A DNA stretch of 27,358 nucleotides from JBFHDX01 sp041584475 (GTDB taxonomy: Bacteria; Pseudomonadota; Alphaproteobacteria; UBA8366; JADFVY01). Under the pieces are notes generated by a model that saw only the letters and a list, made by a program, of their open reading frames with translations, ran no database searches and was not told the origin of the DNA. The translations under genes were made by a program, and so were the position numbers. Shown here in pieces: positions 14,529 through 21,919 of the stretch. Position 1 is the first letter of the stretch. Each line of letters starts with the position of its first letter. The stretch spans positions 1-27,358 of the forward strand of contig JBFHDX010000048.1 in NCBI GenBank assembly GCA_041584475.1, given 5' to 3'.

Positions 14529-14552
14529 GCACGTCGGCACGGACCGTCGTGC
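14529..14552 (+). terminator. Weak hairpin after tauC
   Basis: A 9-bp stem with one mismatch (GCACGTCGG with CCGTCGTGC) and a 6-nt loop begins 7 nt after the tauC stop. There is no T-run. Position makes it a candidate 3' end of the tauABC transcript. Confidence 0.3.
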
Positions 14553-14814
14553 GGCCGCCCGCATTGAACAGATGCGGCGCCGATAGGCCCATTGGAATCA
14601 AGGCTTTCGCGGAGCGCCCCCGGCTCAGCCGGCGAGGGAGTTCCTGTGGTCTTCAAGTTGCATGACAGCTGATTTTTGCAATCTCTGATCCACATCGATG
14701 CGTATCGGGCGACGGGGGACGTCGCCGTCCGCCCGGCGGCATTTGTCCGCATCGAATGGCGGCCGTCCGGCCTGCGAATTAAGATGCCGGTTTCCCCGTC
14801 AGGCCGGTGAGTTC

Positions 14815-14852
14815 CACCCCCACCCTGCCCTTCCCCATCGAGGGGGAGGGAT
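14815..14852. repeat. Dispersed GC-rich intergenic repeat, copy 1 (inverted relative to copy 2)
   Basis: The segment is built from C-runs and G-runs around a small loop (CCCTTCCCC, ATCG, then GGGGGAGGG). Its reverse complement resembles copy 2. Elements of this CCCTCCCC...GGGGAGGG design are very common between genes in alphaproteobacteria and form stem-loops. It lies in the 522-bp gene-free gap 14523-15044, whose first 290 bp show no gene. Confidence 0.6.
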
Positions 14853-14878
14853 GGATTTGCCGCAAGCCGGAAAGCAAT

Positions 14879-14919
14879 TAACCCCCTCCCCTGGTGGGAG
14901 GGGCAGGGAGAGGGGGGCA
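14879..14919. repeat. Dispersed GC-rich intergenic repeat, copy 2
   Basis: CCCCTCCC pairs with GGGAGGGG across a 5-nt loop, followed by GCAGGGAGAGGGGG, which matches the reverse complement of copy 1 about 27 bp away. The two copies thus form an inverted pair that could fold into one large cruciform or RNA hairpin. A separate 7-bp hairpin (TGCCGGC/GCCGGCA) follows at 14925-14942. Confidence 0.6.
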
Positions 14920-14957
14920 ACGCCTGCCGGCGAATGCCGGCACCGATTCCATCTTGT

Positions 14958-14984
14958 TTGACAATGCGCAAGGACGGGTATGAC
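14958..14984 (+). promoter_or_regulatory. Candidate promoter of the GNAT acetyltransferase gene
   Basis: A consensus TTGACA (14958-14963) is followed after 15 bp by TATGAC (14979-14984). The spacer is short, so this is a weak call, but it supports an acetyltransferase start downstream at 15045. Confidence 0.3.
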
Positions 14985-15044
14985 CGCTGGTCGCCGCCGC
15001 GCGAACGCCTGTACATCGTGCCGAATCGCCCCATATCCCCCAAC

Positions 15045-15551
15045 ATGCGACTTCGCCCCGCCGAGCCGTCCGACCGGCCGCTGCTGGAGCATTGGGACCG
15101 GCAGCCGCACGTCGCCGCCGGCGCCGGCGTCGACGGGCCGTGGGACTGGGCGCATGAGCTGCCGCGCCGGCCCGACTGGCGCGAGCTGCTGATCGCCGAG
15201 GTGGACGGCCGCCCGATCGGCGTCCTGCAGATCATCGATCCTAAGCGCGAGGAGACCCATTACTGGGGCGAGGTGCCGCCGAACCTGCGCGCCATCGACA
15301 TCTGGATCGGCGAGGCCGCCGACCTCGGCCGCGGCCTCGGCACCGAGATGATGCGCCAGGCGCTGGAGCGCTGCTTCGCGGACCCGGAGGTGACGGCGGT
15401 GCTGATCGACCCGCTGGAGAGCAACACGCGCGCCCACCGCTTCTACGAGCGCTGCGGGTTCCGGGCGGTGGAACGCCGCAGGTTCGGCAACGACGACTGC
15501 GTCGTGTTCCGGCTGGAGCGGGCGGGGTGGGAGGAATCAGCCGAAGATTAG
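15045..15551 (+). CDS. GNAT family N-acetyltransferase, AAC(6')-like
   Basis: This is a predicted acetyl-CoA-dependent N-acetyltransferase of the Acetyltransf_8 type, related to aminoglycoside 6'-acetyltransferases. The 168-residue protein starts MRLRPAEPSDRPLLEHW, the usual N-terminus. It continues with DGRPIGVLQIID, DIWIGEAADLGRGLGTEMM (the acetyl-CoA pyrophosphate loop, R/Q-x-x-G-x-G/A equivalent GRGLGT) and the C-terminal ESNTRAHRFYERCGFR motif. Real resistance activity cannot be inferred, because many chromosomal homologues have other amine substrates. The start at 15045 has no clear Shine-Dalgarno sequence; ATG 14964 is in frame but overlaps the candidate promoter. It stands alone after the tau genes, separated by repeats. 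Confidence 0.82.
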   Translation: MRLRPAEPSDRPLLEHWDRQPHVAAGAGVDGPWDWAHELPRRPDWRELLIAEVDGRPIGVLQIIDPKREETHYWGEVPPNLRAIDIWIGEAADLGRGLGTEMMRQALERCFADPEVTAVLIDPLESNTRAHRFYERCGFRAVERRRFGNDDCVVFRLERAGWEESAED

Positions 15552-15674
15552 CCCGACCGCCAGGATGAGCTGATCAGAGCTTTCCGCCGTGCAGCCAAGC
15601 CCTCGACGGCGCGAAATGCCGTCAAGCTCGGAACGGGCGCGTCTCCACCGTTTGCGACGGCCGGTCGCCCGCCC

Positions 15675-16454
15675 CTAGAGCGTGCCCGGGAACGCGCCGC
15701 CGTCGGGCAGCAGGTTCTGTCCCGTGATGTAGCCGGACAACGACGAGCACAGGAAGGCGCAGGCGTGGCCGAACTCCTCCGGCGTGCCGAAGCGGCCGGC
15801 CGGGATGCTCTCGGCCCGCCGGCGCGCGAACTCGTCCGGGCCGACCCCGGCCTTCTCGGCCGAGACCTTGATGTTGGCGCGCAGCCGGTCGGTCTCGAAC
15901 GAGCCCGGCAGCAGGTTGTTGATCGTCACGTTGTGGCGCACGGTCTTGCGCGACAGCCCGGCGATGAAACCGGTCAGGCCGGCGCGCGCGCCGTTCGAGA
16001 GGCCGAGGATGTCGATCGGCGCCTTCACCGCGCCGGAGGTTATGTTGACGATGCGCCCGAACCTGCGCTCGATCATGCCGTCGACCGTCGCCTTGATCAG
16101 GAAGATCGGCGTCAGCATGTTGGCGTCGAGGGCCCGGATCCAGTCGTCGCGGTCCCAGTCCCGGAAATCGCCGGGCGGCGGGCCGCCCGCGTTGTTGACG
16201 AGGATATCGGGATCGGGACAGGCCGCCAGTATCCGGGCACGGCCCTCCTCGGTCGTCACGTCGCAGGCGACGGGCGTCACGTCGGCGCCGGTCGCGCTGC
16301 GGATCTCGTCCGCCGTGCGCTCGAGCGTCTCGGCGTCGCGCCCGTTGATCACCACTTCGACGCCCTCGGCCGCCAGCGCCATGGCGCAGGCCCGGCCCAG
16401 CCCCTTCGACGATGCGCAGACGATCCCCTTCCGCCCCTTCAGACCCAGATCCAT
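15675..16454 (-). CDS. SDR-like protein with altered catalytic residues (BKR-like)
   Basis: The 259-residue protein has the short-chain dehydrogenase fold but not its usual active site. The nucleotide loop reads CASSKGLGRA in place of TGxxxGIG (residues 13-22). NNAG is present (87-90) and Ser140 occupies the catalytic serine position. The expected Tyr-x-x-x-Lys, 13 residues later, is S153-N-G-A-R157. The C-terminus (ITGQNLLPDGG) is ordinary. This combination defines a recognised FabG-like subgroup lacking the canonical tetrad, so it may be an unusual reductase or a non-catalytic protein. ATG 16454 follows GGGAG; a TTG three codons earlier is less likely. It lies 85 bp downstream of hdaA on the same strand, with a hairpin between. 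Confidence 0.85.
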   Translation of the reverse strand: MDLGLKGRKGIVCASSKGLGRACAMALAAEGVEVVINGRDAETLERTADEIRSATGADVTPVACDVTTEEGRARILAACPDPDILVNNAGGPPPGDFRDWDRDDWIRALDANMLTPIFLIKATVDGMIERRFGRIVNITSGAVKAPIDILGLSNGARAGLTGFIAGLSRKTVRHNVTINNLLPGSFETDRLRANIKVSAEKAGVGPDEFARRRAESIPAGRFGTPEEFGHACAFLCSSLSGYITGQNLLPDGGAFPGTL

Positions 16455-16483
16455 CGCTTCCAACTCCCGTTTTCGGTAAAGAC

Positions 16484-16516
16484 CCGCGGGGCATGGCGTG
16501 CGCCCGACGCCCGCGG
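16484..16516 (-). terminator. Possible hairpin terminator after hdaA
   Basis: A 7-bp stem (CCGCGGG with CCCGCGG) encloses a second small stem (GGCG/CGCC), and the minus strand continues TCTTTACC. It starts 23 nt after the hdaA stop and precedes the SDR start. The T-run is poor, so read-through into the SDR gene is possible. Confidence 0.3.
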
Positions 16517-16539
16517 AAAGATCCTCGATCGATGCCCGA

Positions 16540-17226
16540 TCAGCAGTACCCCGACGCGTCGAGGCGGCGCAGCACGTCGCGCGCCAGCGGCACGGTGATC
16601 CGCCGCTTCGCGGCGAGCGCCGCGTCGTCGAGCGCGGCGACGACGGCCCGCGCCGCGGCGAACGAGCGCTCCATGTGCGTCACCAGGAAGGCCGGAACCG
16701 CCGCCTCGACGCGCAGCTGCCGGTCGGCGAACAGCTTGACGAGAACGGCGCCGATCAGCGCGTCGTCGGGCGCGCGCACGGGCACGGCCATCGCCGCGCC
16801 GAGGCGCGAGGCGAGGTCGGGCAGCCGCGTTCGCCAGCGCGCCGGCGGCGTGCGCCCGGTCAGCAGCAGGTGCCCACCGCAGCCGGCGAGCAGGTTGTAG
16901 AGATGGAGCAGCGCCGCCTCGTCGACGCCGCGGTCCGCATCCTCGACGACGCACGCGCGGGCGCCGCCGAGCCGGTCGGCCACCGTGTCCGGCGTCAGCG
17001 CCGCACGGTCGATCGCGACGGCGCCGCTGCGCCGCCGCCAGACGTGCGTGAGGTGCGTCTTGCCGCAGCCCGCCGGCCCGTGCACCGCGAGCGCCGGGCC
17101 CGGCCAGTCGGGCCAGCGGTCGATCATGGCGACCGCGTCGCGGTTGCAGGGCGCGACGAGGAAATCCCCGGCGCCCATCGCCGGGCGATGGCCGAGATCG
17201 AGCGGGATCTGCGCCGGCGCGCTCAC
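16540..17226 (-). CDS. hdaA: DnaA-related regulatory protein HdaA (Hda)
   Basis: Hda promotes hydrolysis of DnaA-bound ATP after replication starts (regulatory inactivation of DnaA), working with the DNA-loaded beta clamp. The 228-residue protein begins with the clamp-binding type motif QIPLDLGH (6-13). A DnaA-like AAA+ domain follows, with Walker A GPAGCGKT (50-57), Walker B VVEDAD (93-98), LLHLYNLL and LLLTGRTPPARW (sensor region), LPDLASRLG, and a helical lid. No DnaA domain IV DNA-binding region follows, as expected for Hda. It starts with GTG at 17226, overlapping the PerM-like gene stop by 4 bp (GTGA), so it depends on upstream translation. DUF2066/PerM/Hda linkage near purMN is widespread. 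Confidence 0.9.
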   Translation of the reverse strand: MSAPAQIPLDLGHRPAMGAGDFLVAPCNRDAVAMIDRWPDWPGPALAVHGPAGCGKTHLTHVWRRRSGAVAIDRAALTPDTVADRLGGARACVVEDADRGVDEAALLHLYNLLAGCGGHLLLTGRTPPARWRTRLPDLASRLGAAMAVPVRAPDDALIGAVLVKLFADRQLRVEAAVPAFLVTHMERSFAAARAVVAALDDAALAAKRRITVPLARDVLRRLDASGYC

Positions 17227-18332
17227 CCGCCGTCGCCTCCGCCCTTTCCGGATCCCCCGCCCTTGCCGCCCGAGCCGGAGCCCGCCAGATAGAGCGGGCT
17301 CTCGAGATACCGCTCGATCGAGAACCGCATCAGGACGCCGATCACCGCCGCCGTCGGCACGGCGATCAGGATGCCGACGAAGCCGAACAGGGCGCCGCCG
17401 GCGAGCAGCGCGAAGATCACCCAGACCGGGTGCAGGCCGATCCGCTCACCGACGAGATTGGGGGTCACGAAATTGCCCTCGATGAACTGGCCGACGAGGA
17501 ACACGCCGGCGACGAGGCCGACCGACAGCGCGTCGCCGAACTGCACGATGGCGATCACCAAGCCGACCGCGAAGCCGATCAGCATGCCGAAATAGGGAAC
17601 GAACGAGACGAGGCCGGTGCCGAAGCCGACGACGAAGCCGAATTCGAGCCCGACGAGCGTCAGGCCGACGCCGTAGAACGTTCCGAGCAGCACGCAGACC
17701 GTCACCTGGCCGCGCACGAAGCCGGCCAGCGTCTCGTCGATCTTGCGGAACTGCTCGCGGATCGTGTCGGCGTGGGCGCGCGGCAGCCAGCTGTCGACCT
17801 TGGCGACGAGGTGATCCCAGTCGCGCAGCAGGTAGAACGAGACGATCGGCGTGATCACCAGCAGCGACACGACGTTGGCGACCGTCTCTACCCGCGTCAG
17901 GAGGCCGCCGAGCATGCGTCCGAGCCAGCGCACCGCGTCGCCGCCCTGCTGGGTGAGCACGCTGCGCAGCTCGGCGATGCCGGCCTCGCCGAGCAGCGGT
18001 TCGAGGCTGGCGATGAGCGGCACCAGCTTGCCGCGGATCGCCGTCAGGTAGCCGGGGAATTTCTGCAGCAGGTCGACGAGCTGGCTGTAGATCAGGGGCA
18101 CGAGCAGAACGATGACGAGCGCGGCGAGCAGGAAGAAGAGAATGCTGATGGTGGCGGTGGCCAGCGTGCGCGATGCCCCGCGCCGCTCGAGCCAGTCGCA
18201 GGCGGGGTCGAGGAAGTAGGCCACCGCCATGCCGGCGACGAAGGGCAGCATTACGCCGCGCAGCAGATAGAACAGGCCGACGAAGACGACGAGGCCGATG
18301 CCCCAGCTCCAGGCCCGTTGCTGCGCCGTCAT
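17223..18332 (-). CDS. AI-2E family (PerM) membrane transporter
   Basis: This is a member of the AI-2 exporter/PerM family: inner-membrane proteins with about eight helices whose substrates are mostly unknown (AI-2, Na+/H+ and others in different members). The 369-residue protein shows the family hallmarks: LPFVAGMAVAYFLDP near residues 29-43, the long periplasmic amphipathic region (about 85-150), TPIVSFYLLRDWD, the GTGLVSFVPYFG loop and the QFIEGNFVTPNLVGERIGLHPVWVI motif. The C-terminus is odd: about 19 residues of Gly, Ser and Lys (GSGSGGKGGG...). Start ATG 18332 overlaps the phosphatidyltransferase stop by 4 bp and has GGGAG upstream; a much longer frame to 18647 is a shadow. Confidence 0.9.
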   Translation of the reverse strand: MTAQQRAWSWGIGLVVFVGLFYLLRGVMLPFVAGMAVAYFLDPACDWLERRGASRTLATATISILFFLLAALVIVLLVPLIYSQLVDLLQKFPGYLTAIRGKLVPLIASLEPLLGEAGIAELRSVLTQQGGDAVRWLGRMLGGLLTRVETVANVVSLLVITPIVSFYLLRDWDHLVAKVDSWLPRAHADTIREQFRKIDETLAGFVRGQVTVCVLLGTFYGVGLTLVGLEFGFVVGFGTGLVSFVPYFGMLIGFAVGLVIAIVQFGDALSVGLVAGVFLVGQFIEGNFVTPNLVGERIGLHPVWVIFALLAGGALFGFVGILIAVPTAAVIGVLMRFSIERYLESPLYLAGSGSGGKGGGSGKGGGDGG

Positions 18333-18919
18333 CTGCCGGTTTCTCCCTTGTCGTCGGCGCGCGGCACCGAGCTCGGGCCGCCCGTCCCCATGCGCACGAG
18401 ATAGGCTACGGCCGAGATCACCGTCGTCGCCGCCACCGCGTAGACGAGCACGTCGAGCCACAGGCCGGCGGGCGGGAATCCCAGGCCGAGCCGCGCCAGC
18501 ACGAGAGCGGCCAGGATGATCTGCAGCGCCGTGTTCAGCTTGCTGATCAGCAACGGCCGCATCGCCGCCGTGCGGTCGGCCCGCACCAGCAGCACGGAAC
18601 CGCCGAGCAGCGCCGCGTCCCGCATGATCACGAGCACCACCAGCCATAGCGGTATATGGCCGGCGCGGCCCATCAGGACGTAGATCGCGACGAGCAGCAG
18701 CTTGTCCGCCAGCGGATCGAGATAGCTGCCGAGCACGGAGCGCGCGTCGAGGCGCTTGGCGAGGTAGCCGTCGACCGCGTCGGAGACCCCGGCGGCGACG
18801 AACACCCAGAACGCGGCCGTCATGCGGTCGGTCAGCACGAGCCAGATGACGACCGGCACGCCGAGCAGCCGCACGCCCGTGATGATGTTCGGCAGCGTTC
18901 TCAGCCCGATCAGCCCCAC
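18329..18919 (-). CDS. CDP-alcohol phosphatidyltransferase family protein
   Basis: This is an inner-membrane enzyme that joins a CDP-activated lipid to an alcohol, such as PgsA (phosphatidylglycerophosphate synthase) or a cardiolipin synthase of this class. The 196-residue protein has the family signature with D47, D50-G51, A54, G64, D68 and D72 (DAVDGYLAK ... GSYLDPLADK). The usual arginine after A54 is Lys55, a mild change. It starts PNIITGVRLLGVPVVIW, like PgsA, and has about five membrane helices. The start is GTG 18919 with a GAGAGGGGG stretch upstream. It sits between DUF2066 and PerM genes and overlaps the latter. The exact alcohol substrate cannot be told from sequence. Confidence 0.88.
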   Translation of the reverse strand: MGLIGLRTLPNIITGVRLLGVPVVIWLVLTDRMTAAFWVFVAAGVSDAVDGYLAKRLDARSVLGSYLDPLADKLLLVAIYVLMGRAGHIPLWLVVLVIMRDAALLGGSVLLVRADRTAAMRPLLISKLNTALQIILAALVLARLGLGFPPAGLWLDVLVYAVAATTVISAVAYLVRMGTGGPSSVPRADDKGETGR

Positions 18920-18963
18920 TGATCGCCCCCTCTCGATGGCTGTCTCCCCGGCCTTCGACTACG

Positions 18964-20079
18964 CTACCAGCCGGAAATCGGCCGCAGCAACCATAACGGG
19001 CGATCCGGCGAGAAGACCAGCTCGAGCCCCTGCTGGGCGAGCGCGGCGCGGAGCTGCCTCGTATCGCCGACGAAGACGAGATCGATCTCCGCCTCCTCGC
19101 GCGTCATGCGGGCCACCGAGACGGACTGGATCCGGGCCATCGAAGACAGGCGCTCGCGCACCGCCAGCCAATCCTTCAGGCCGCCGAGCGGGACGAGCAC
19201 CGAGAGATGTTCCTGCCGGCTGAAATCGAGCACGTTCTGGTGCCGCCACGAATCCTCGAGCTCGCGGATGATCTCGTCGACCACCTGGACGAGCACGCTC
19301 GGCGTCGGCACGCCGGGCGAACCTTCGTAGGTCCGGTCCAGCGTCGTGCCGTCGAAGCCGCCGTCGCGAAACCGCATGACGACGCGAACGCTGGTGGCGC
19401 CGCTCCGCTTGCGGCCCACGGTGGCGATCGCCACGACGGTGCCCGCCGCCTCGTATTTGCGGGCGATCGACTCGAGGGCGAGCCGGTCGCTCGACAGCGC
19501 CTGGTCGACATTGACGGTGGCCACGTCCGTGATGTCGCCGTCCGGCATGATCATGGCGAACAGTCCGGGATTCGGCAGCCGCCGCTCCCACGCCTGGCGC
19601 CACGGATTGGGATCGTCCCAGAGGCGCCGCGCCGATCCCGTGTTGATGATCGGCAGCACGACGACCGGACGGCTGCGCGTCATGGCGAACGGGATCGAGT
19701 AGGCGCGCAGGACGTTCGCCACCTCGCCCGGCACGAACCGGACCGAGAGCGTAGCCAGATAGCGTCCGCCGCCGAACTTCTCGTCGGTGATGTCGAAGTC
19801 GCGAACCACGGTCGCCAGCACGTCGTCGCTGACCTCGGGCAGGCGGTCGCGCGCGTCCGGCGGCACGATGCGCAGGAAGACGGTCTGCAGGGCCGAGCGC
19901 TGCGCCTTCGCGATTCCGGCATATTTCGCCGCCACCTCGTCGGCGGCGGTCTCGTCGATGCGCAGGCCGGTGACCTCGAAGACGTCCTCGCCGACCGCCG
20001 TCGCAGACGACAGGACGATCAGGGCGACGCCGACAAGCGCGGCGCGCGCGAAGCGGAGCGGAGCGGCTTTATCGATCAT
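18964..20079 (-). CDS. DUF2066 domain-containing exported protein
   Basis: This protein of unknown function is typically encoded near purMN, perM and hda in proteobacteria. The 371 residues include a signal peptide or N-terminal anchor (FARAALVGVALIVLSSATAVG), then the DUF2066 domain: EVTGLRIDETAADEVAAKYAGIAKAQRSAL, quoted in part, and the FDITDEKFGGGRYLATLSVRFVPGEVANVLRAYSI region (around 95-130). A second alpha/beta domain carries PVVVLPII, and the end is QQGLELVF. It is predicted to be periplasmic. ATG 20079 begins a divergent pair with purM, with only 63 bp between them, so their promoters overlap. It is the first gene of the DUF2066 - phosphatidyltransferase - PerM - hdaA series. Confidence 0.9.
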   Translation of the reverse strand: MIDKAAPLRFARAALVGVALIVLSSATAVGEDVFEVTGLRIDETAADEVAAKYAGIAKAQRSALQTVFLRIVPPDARDRLPEVSDDVLATVVRDFDITDEKFGGGRYLATLSVRFVPGEVANVLRAYSIPFAMTRSRPVVVLPIINTGSARRLWDDPNPWRQAWERRLPNPGLFAMIMPDGDITDVATVNVDQALSSDRLALESIARKYEAAGTVVAIATVGRKRSGATSVRVVMRFRDGGFDGTTLDRTYEGSPGVPTPSVLVQVVDEIIRELEDSWRHQNVLDFSRQEHLSVLVPLGGLKDWLAVRERLSSMARIQSVSVARMTREEAEIDLVFVGDTRQLRAALAQQGLELVFSPDRPLWLLRPISGW

Positions 20080-20106
20080 TGCAAACCATACCGGATAAAG
20101 TATCTT
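20079..20106 (+). promoter_or_regulatory. Candidate purM promoter (TTGCAA - 16 bp - TATCTT)
   Basis: TTGCAA (20079-20084) and TATCTT (20101-20106) lie in the 63-bp divergent gap. Transcription would start near 20112, about 30 nt before the purM ribosome-binding site region. This makes an upstream in-frame start codon impossible in the transcript. Confidence 0.45.
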
Positions 20107-20142
20107 GGCGCCCGTTTATACAAGCTCGACCGGGAGGACGCC

Positions 20143-21207
20143 ATACCCACCGATCCTGAGGAATCGGGCCTCGACTACCGGGCGGCGGGGGTCGACATCG
20201 ATGCCGGCGAGGCGCTGGTGGAGGCGATCAAGCCGCTCGCCCGCGGCACCATGCGGCCCGGCGCCGACGCTTCGCTCGGCGGGTTCGGCGGCATCTTCGA
20301 TCCTGCCGCGGCAGGCTATCGCGACCCGCTGCTGGTCGCCGCGACCGACGGCGTCGGCACCAAACTGAAGATCGCGCTGGCGACCGGACGCCACCGCACG
20401 GTCGGCATCGACCTCGTCGCCATGTGCGTCAACGACCTCGTCGTGCAGGGCGCGGAGCCGCTCGTGTTCCTCGACTATTTCGCGACCGGCCGGCTCGATG
20501 TCGAAATTGCCCGCACCGTCGTCGAGGGTATCGCCGAGGGCTGCCGCGCGGCGGACTGCGCGCTGATCGGCGGGGAAACCGCGGAGATGCCCGGCATGTA
20601 CGCGGCGGGCGACTACGACCTTGCCGGCTTCGCCGTCGGCGCCGTCGAGCGCGACGCACTGCTGACGGGGGCGCGCGTCGCGGCCGGCGACGCGGTGCTC
20701 GGCCTCGCCTCGAGCGGGCTCCACTCCAACGGCTTCTCGCTGGTCCGCAAGCTGGTCGAGCGGCAGCGGCTCGACTACGAGGACGCCGCCCCCTTCGCGC
20801 CGGACCGCACGCTCGGCGAGGCGCTGCTGGAGCCGACCCGGATCTATGTCAAGGCCTGCCTTGCCGCGATCCGCGGCGGCGGCGTCCACGCGCTCGCCCA
20901 CATCACCGGCGGCGGCCTCGTCGAGAACCTGCCGCGCGTGCTCCCGGACGGACTCGCGGCGAGGATCGACCGGGCCGCCTGGTCGGTGCCGCCGGTGTTC
21001 GACTGGCTCAAGGACGCCGGTGGGATCGCGCCGCATGAGATGTACAGAACATTCAATTGCGGCGTCGGCATGGCGCTCGTCGTCGCGGAGGACAAGGCCG
21101 ACGCGGTCGCCGAAACGCTGCGCGGCGCCGGCGAGACGGTCTGGCGGATCGGCCGCGTCGCCGAGCGGGGCGACGGCGGCGCCGTCGTGATCGGGGACGG
21201 CGCATGA
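20143..21207 (+). CDS. purM: Phosphoribosylformylglycinamidine cyclo-ligase (AIR synthetase), apparent ATA start
   Basis: PurM makes aminoimidazole ribotide from FGAM with ATP in purine synthesis. The 354-residue protein matches the family: LDYRAAGVDIDAGEALVEAIKP, GGFGGIFD, the ATDGVGTKLKIA ATP/phosphate loop, VAMCVNDLVVQGAEPLVFLDY, GGETAEMPGMY, SSGLHSNGFSLVR and HITGGGLVENLPR. The start is abnormal. A strong GGGAGG (20132-20137) stands 5 nt before an ATA codon at 20143, whose frame gives the expected N-terminus (M)PTDPEESGLDYRAAG. No in-frame ATG, GTG or TTG exists in the 63 bp between the divergent genes. The next canonical codon, GTG 20218, would delete the conserved YRxAGVDID segment. Either AUA initiates or the base is a sequence error. 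It overlaps purN by 4 bp. Confidence 0.93.
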   Translation: MPTDPEESGLDYRAAGVDIDAGEALVEAIKPLARGTMRPGADASLGGFGGIFDPAAAGYRDPLLVAATDGVGTKLKIALATGRHRTVGIDLVAMCVNDLVVQGAEPLVFLDYFATGRLDVEIARTVVEGIAEGCRAADCALIGGETAEMPGMYAAGDYDLAGFAVGAVERDALLTGARVAAGDAVLGLASSGLHSNGFSLVRKLVERQRLDYEDAAPFAPDRTLGEALLEPTRIYVKACLAAIRGGGVHALAHITGGGLVENLPRVLPDGLAARIDRAAWSVPPVFDWLKDAGGIAPHEMYRTFNCGVGMALVVAEDKADAVAETLRGAGETVWRIGRVAERGDGGAVVIGDGA

Positions 21208-21884
21208 CCGGCCGCCGCCGGGTCGCGGTGCTGATCTCGGGCCGCGGCAGCAACATGCAGGCGCTGGTGCGCGCCTGCGCCGCCGACGATTTCCCCGCCG
21301 AGATCGTCCTCGTGCTGTCGAACCGGGCCGACGCCGCGGGGCTCGAATTCGCCCGTGACGCCGGCATCGCGACCGCCGTCATCGGGCATCGGGATTTCCC
21401 CGACCGCGCCGCCTTCGACGCGGCGCTGAACGCCGAGATCAGGCGTCACGATGCGGACCTGGTGTGCTTGGCCGGGTTCATGCGGCTGCTCGACCGCGCC
21501 TTCGTCGAGGCATGGCGCGACCGCATGATCAATATCCACCCGTCGCTGCTGCCCGCATTCCGCGGCCTCGACACGCATGCGCGGGCGCTCGAATCCGGCG
21601 TCAAGCTCGCCGGCTGCACCGTCCATTTCGTGCGTCCCGACGTCGATACCGGCCCGGTGATCGCGCAAGCCGCGGTACCGGTGCTGGCGGACGATACCGA
21701 GGACACCCTGGCGGCGCGCATTCTCGAGCAGGAGCATCTGCTGTACCCGCTGGCGCTGCGCCTCGTCTGCGAGGGCCGCGTCAGGGTCGACGGCGCGCGC
21801 GCGATCGTCGATGCCGCCGGTCCTGCGGACGCGCTGCGAAATCCGGATCCCTGCCGACTTGCAAAGCCCGCGCGCGCGGTATAG
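21204..21884 (+). CDS. purN: Phosphoribosylglycinamide formyltransferase
   Basis: PurN transfers a formyl group from 10-formyl-tetrahydrofolate to GAR in purine synthesis. The 226-residue protein shows VAVLISGRGSNMQAL (phosphate-binding loop), LVLSNRADAAGL, the catalytic N110-I-H112-P-S-L-L-P segment, and D148 in VDTGPVI; these align with N106, H108 and D144 of the E. coli enzyme. Start ATG 21204 overlaps the purM stop (ATGA). The C-terminal 20 residues after about 205 are longer than the E. coli protein and not conserved. Confidence 0.95.
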   Translation: MTGRRRVAVLISGRGSNMQALVRACAADDFPAEIVLVLSNRADAAGLEFARDAGIATAVIGHRDFPDRAAFDAALNAEIRRHDADLVCLAGFMRLLDRAFVEAWRDRMINIHPSLLPAFRGLDTHARALESGVKLAGCTVHFVRPDVDTGPVIAQAAVPVLADDTEDTLAARILEQEHLLYPLALRLVCEGRVRVDGARAIVDAAGPADALRNPDPCRLAKPARAV

Positions 21885-21919
21885 GTAAAACTGGCAGGTT
21901 CGTCTTACAGGGGTGATCG

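Noticed and set aside
19207..20142. N-terminal 312-codon extension of the purM frame
   Set aside because: It is antisense to the DUF2066 gene and has no similarity to any PurM; the frame is merely open. The real PurM sequence begins near 20143.
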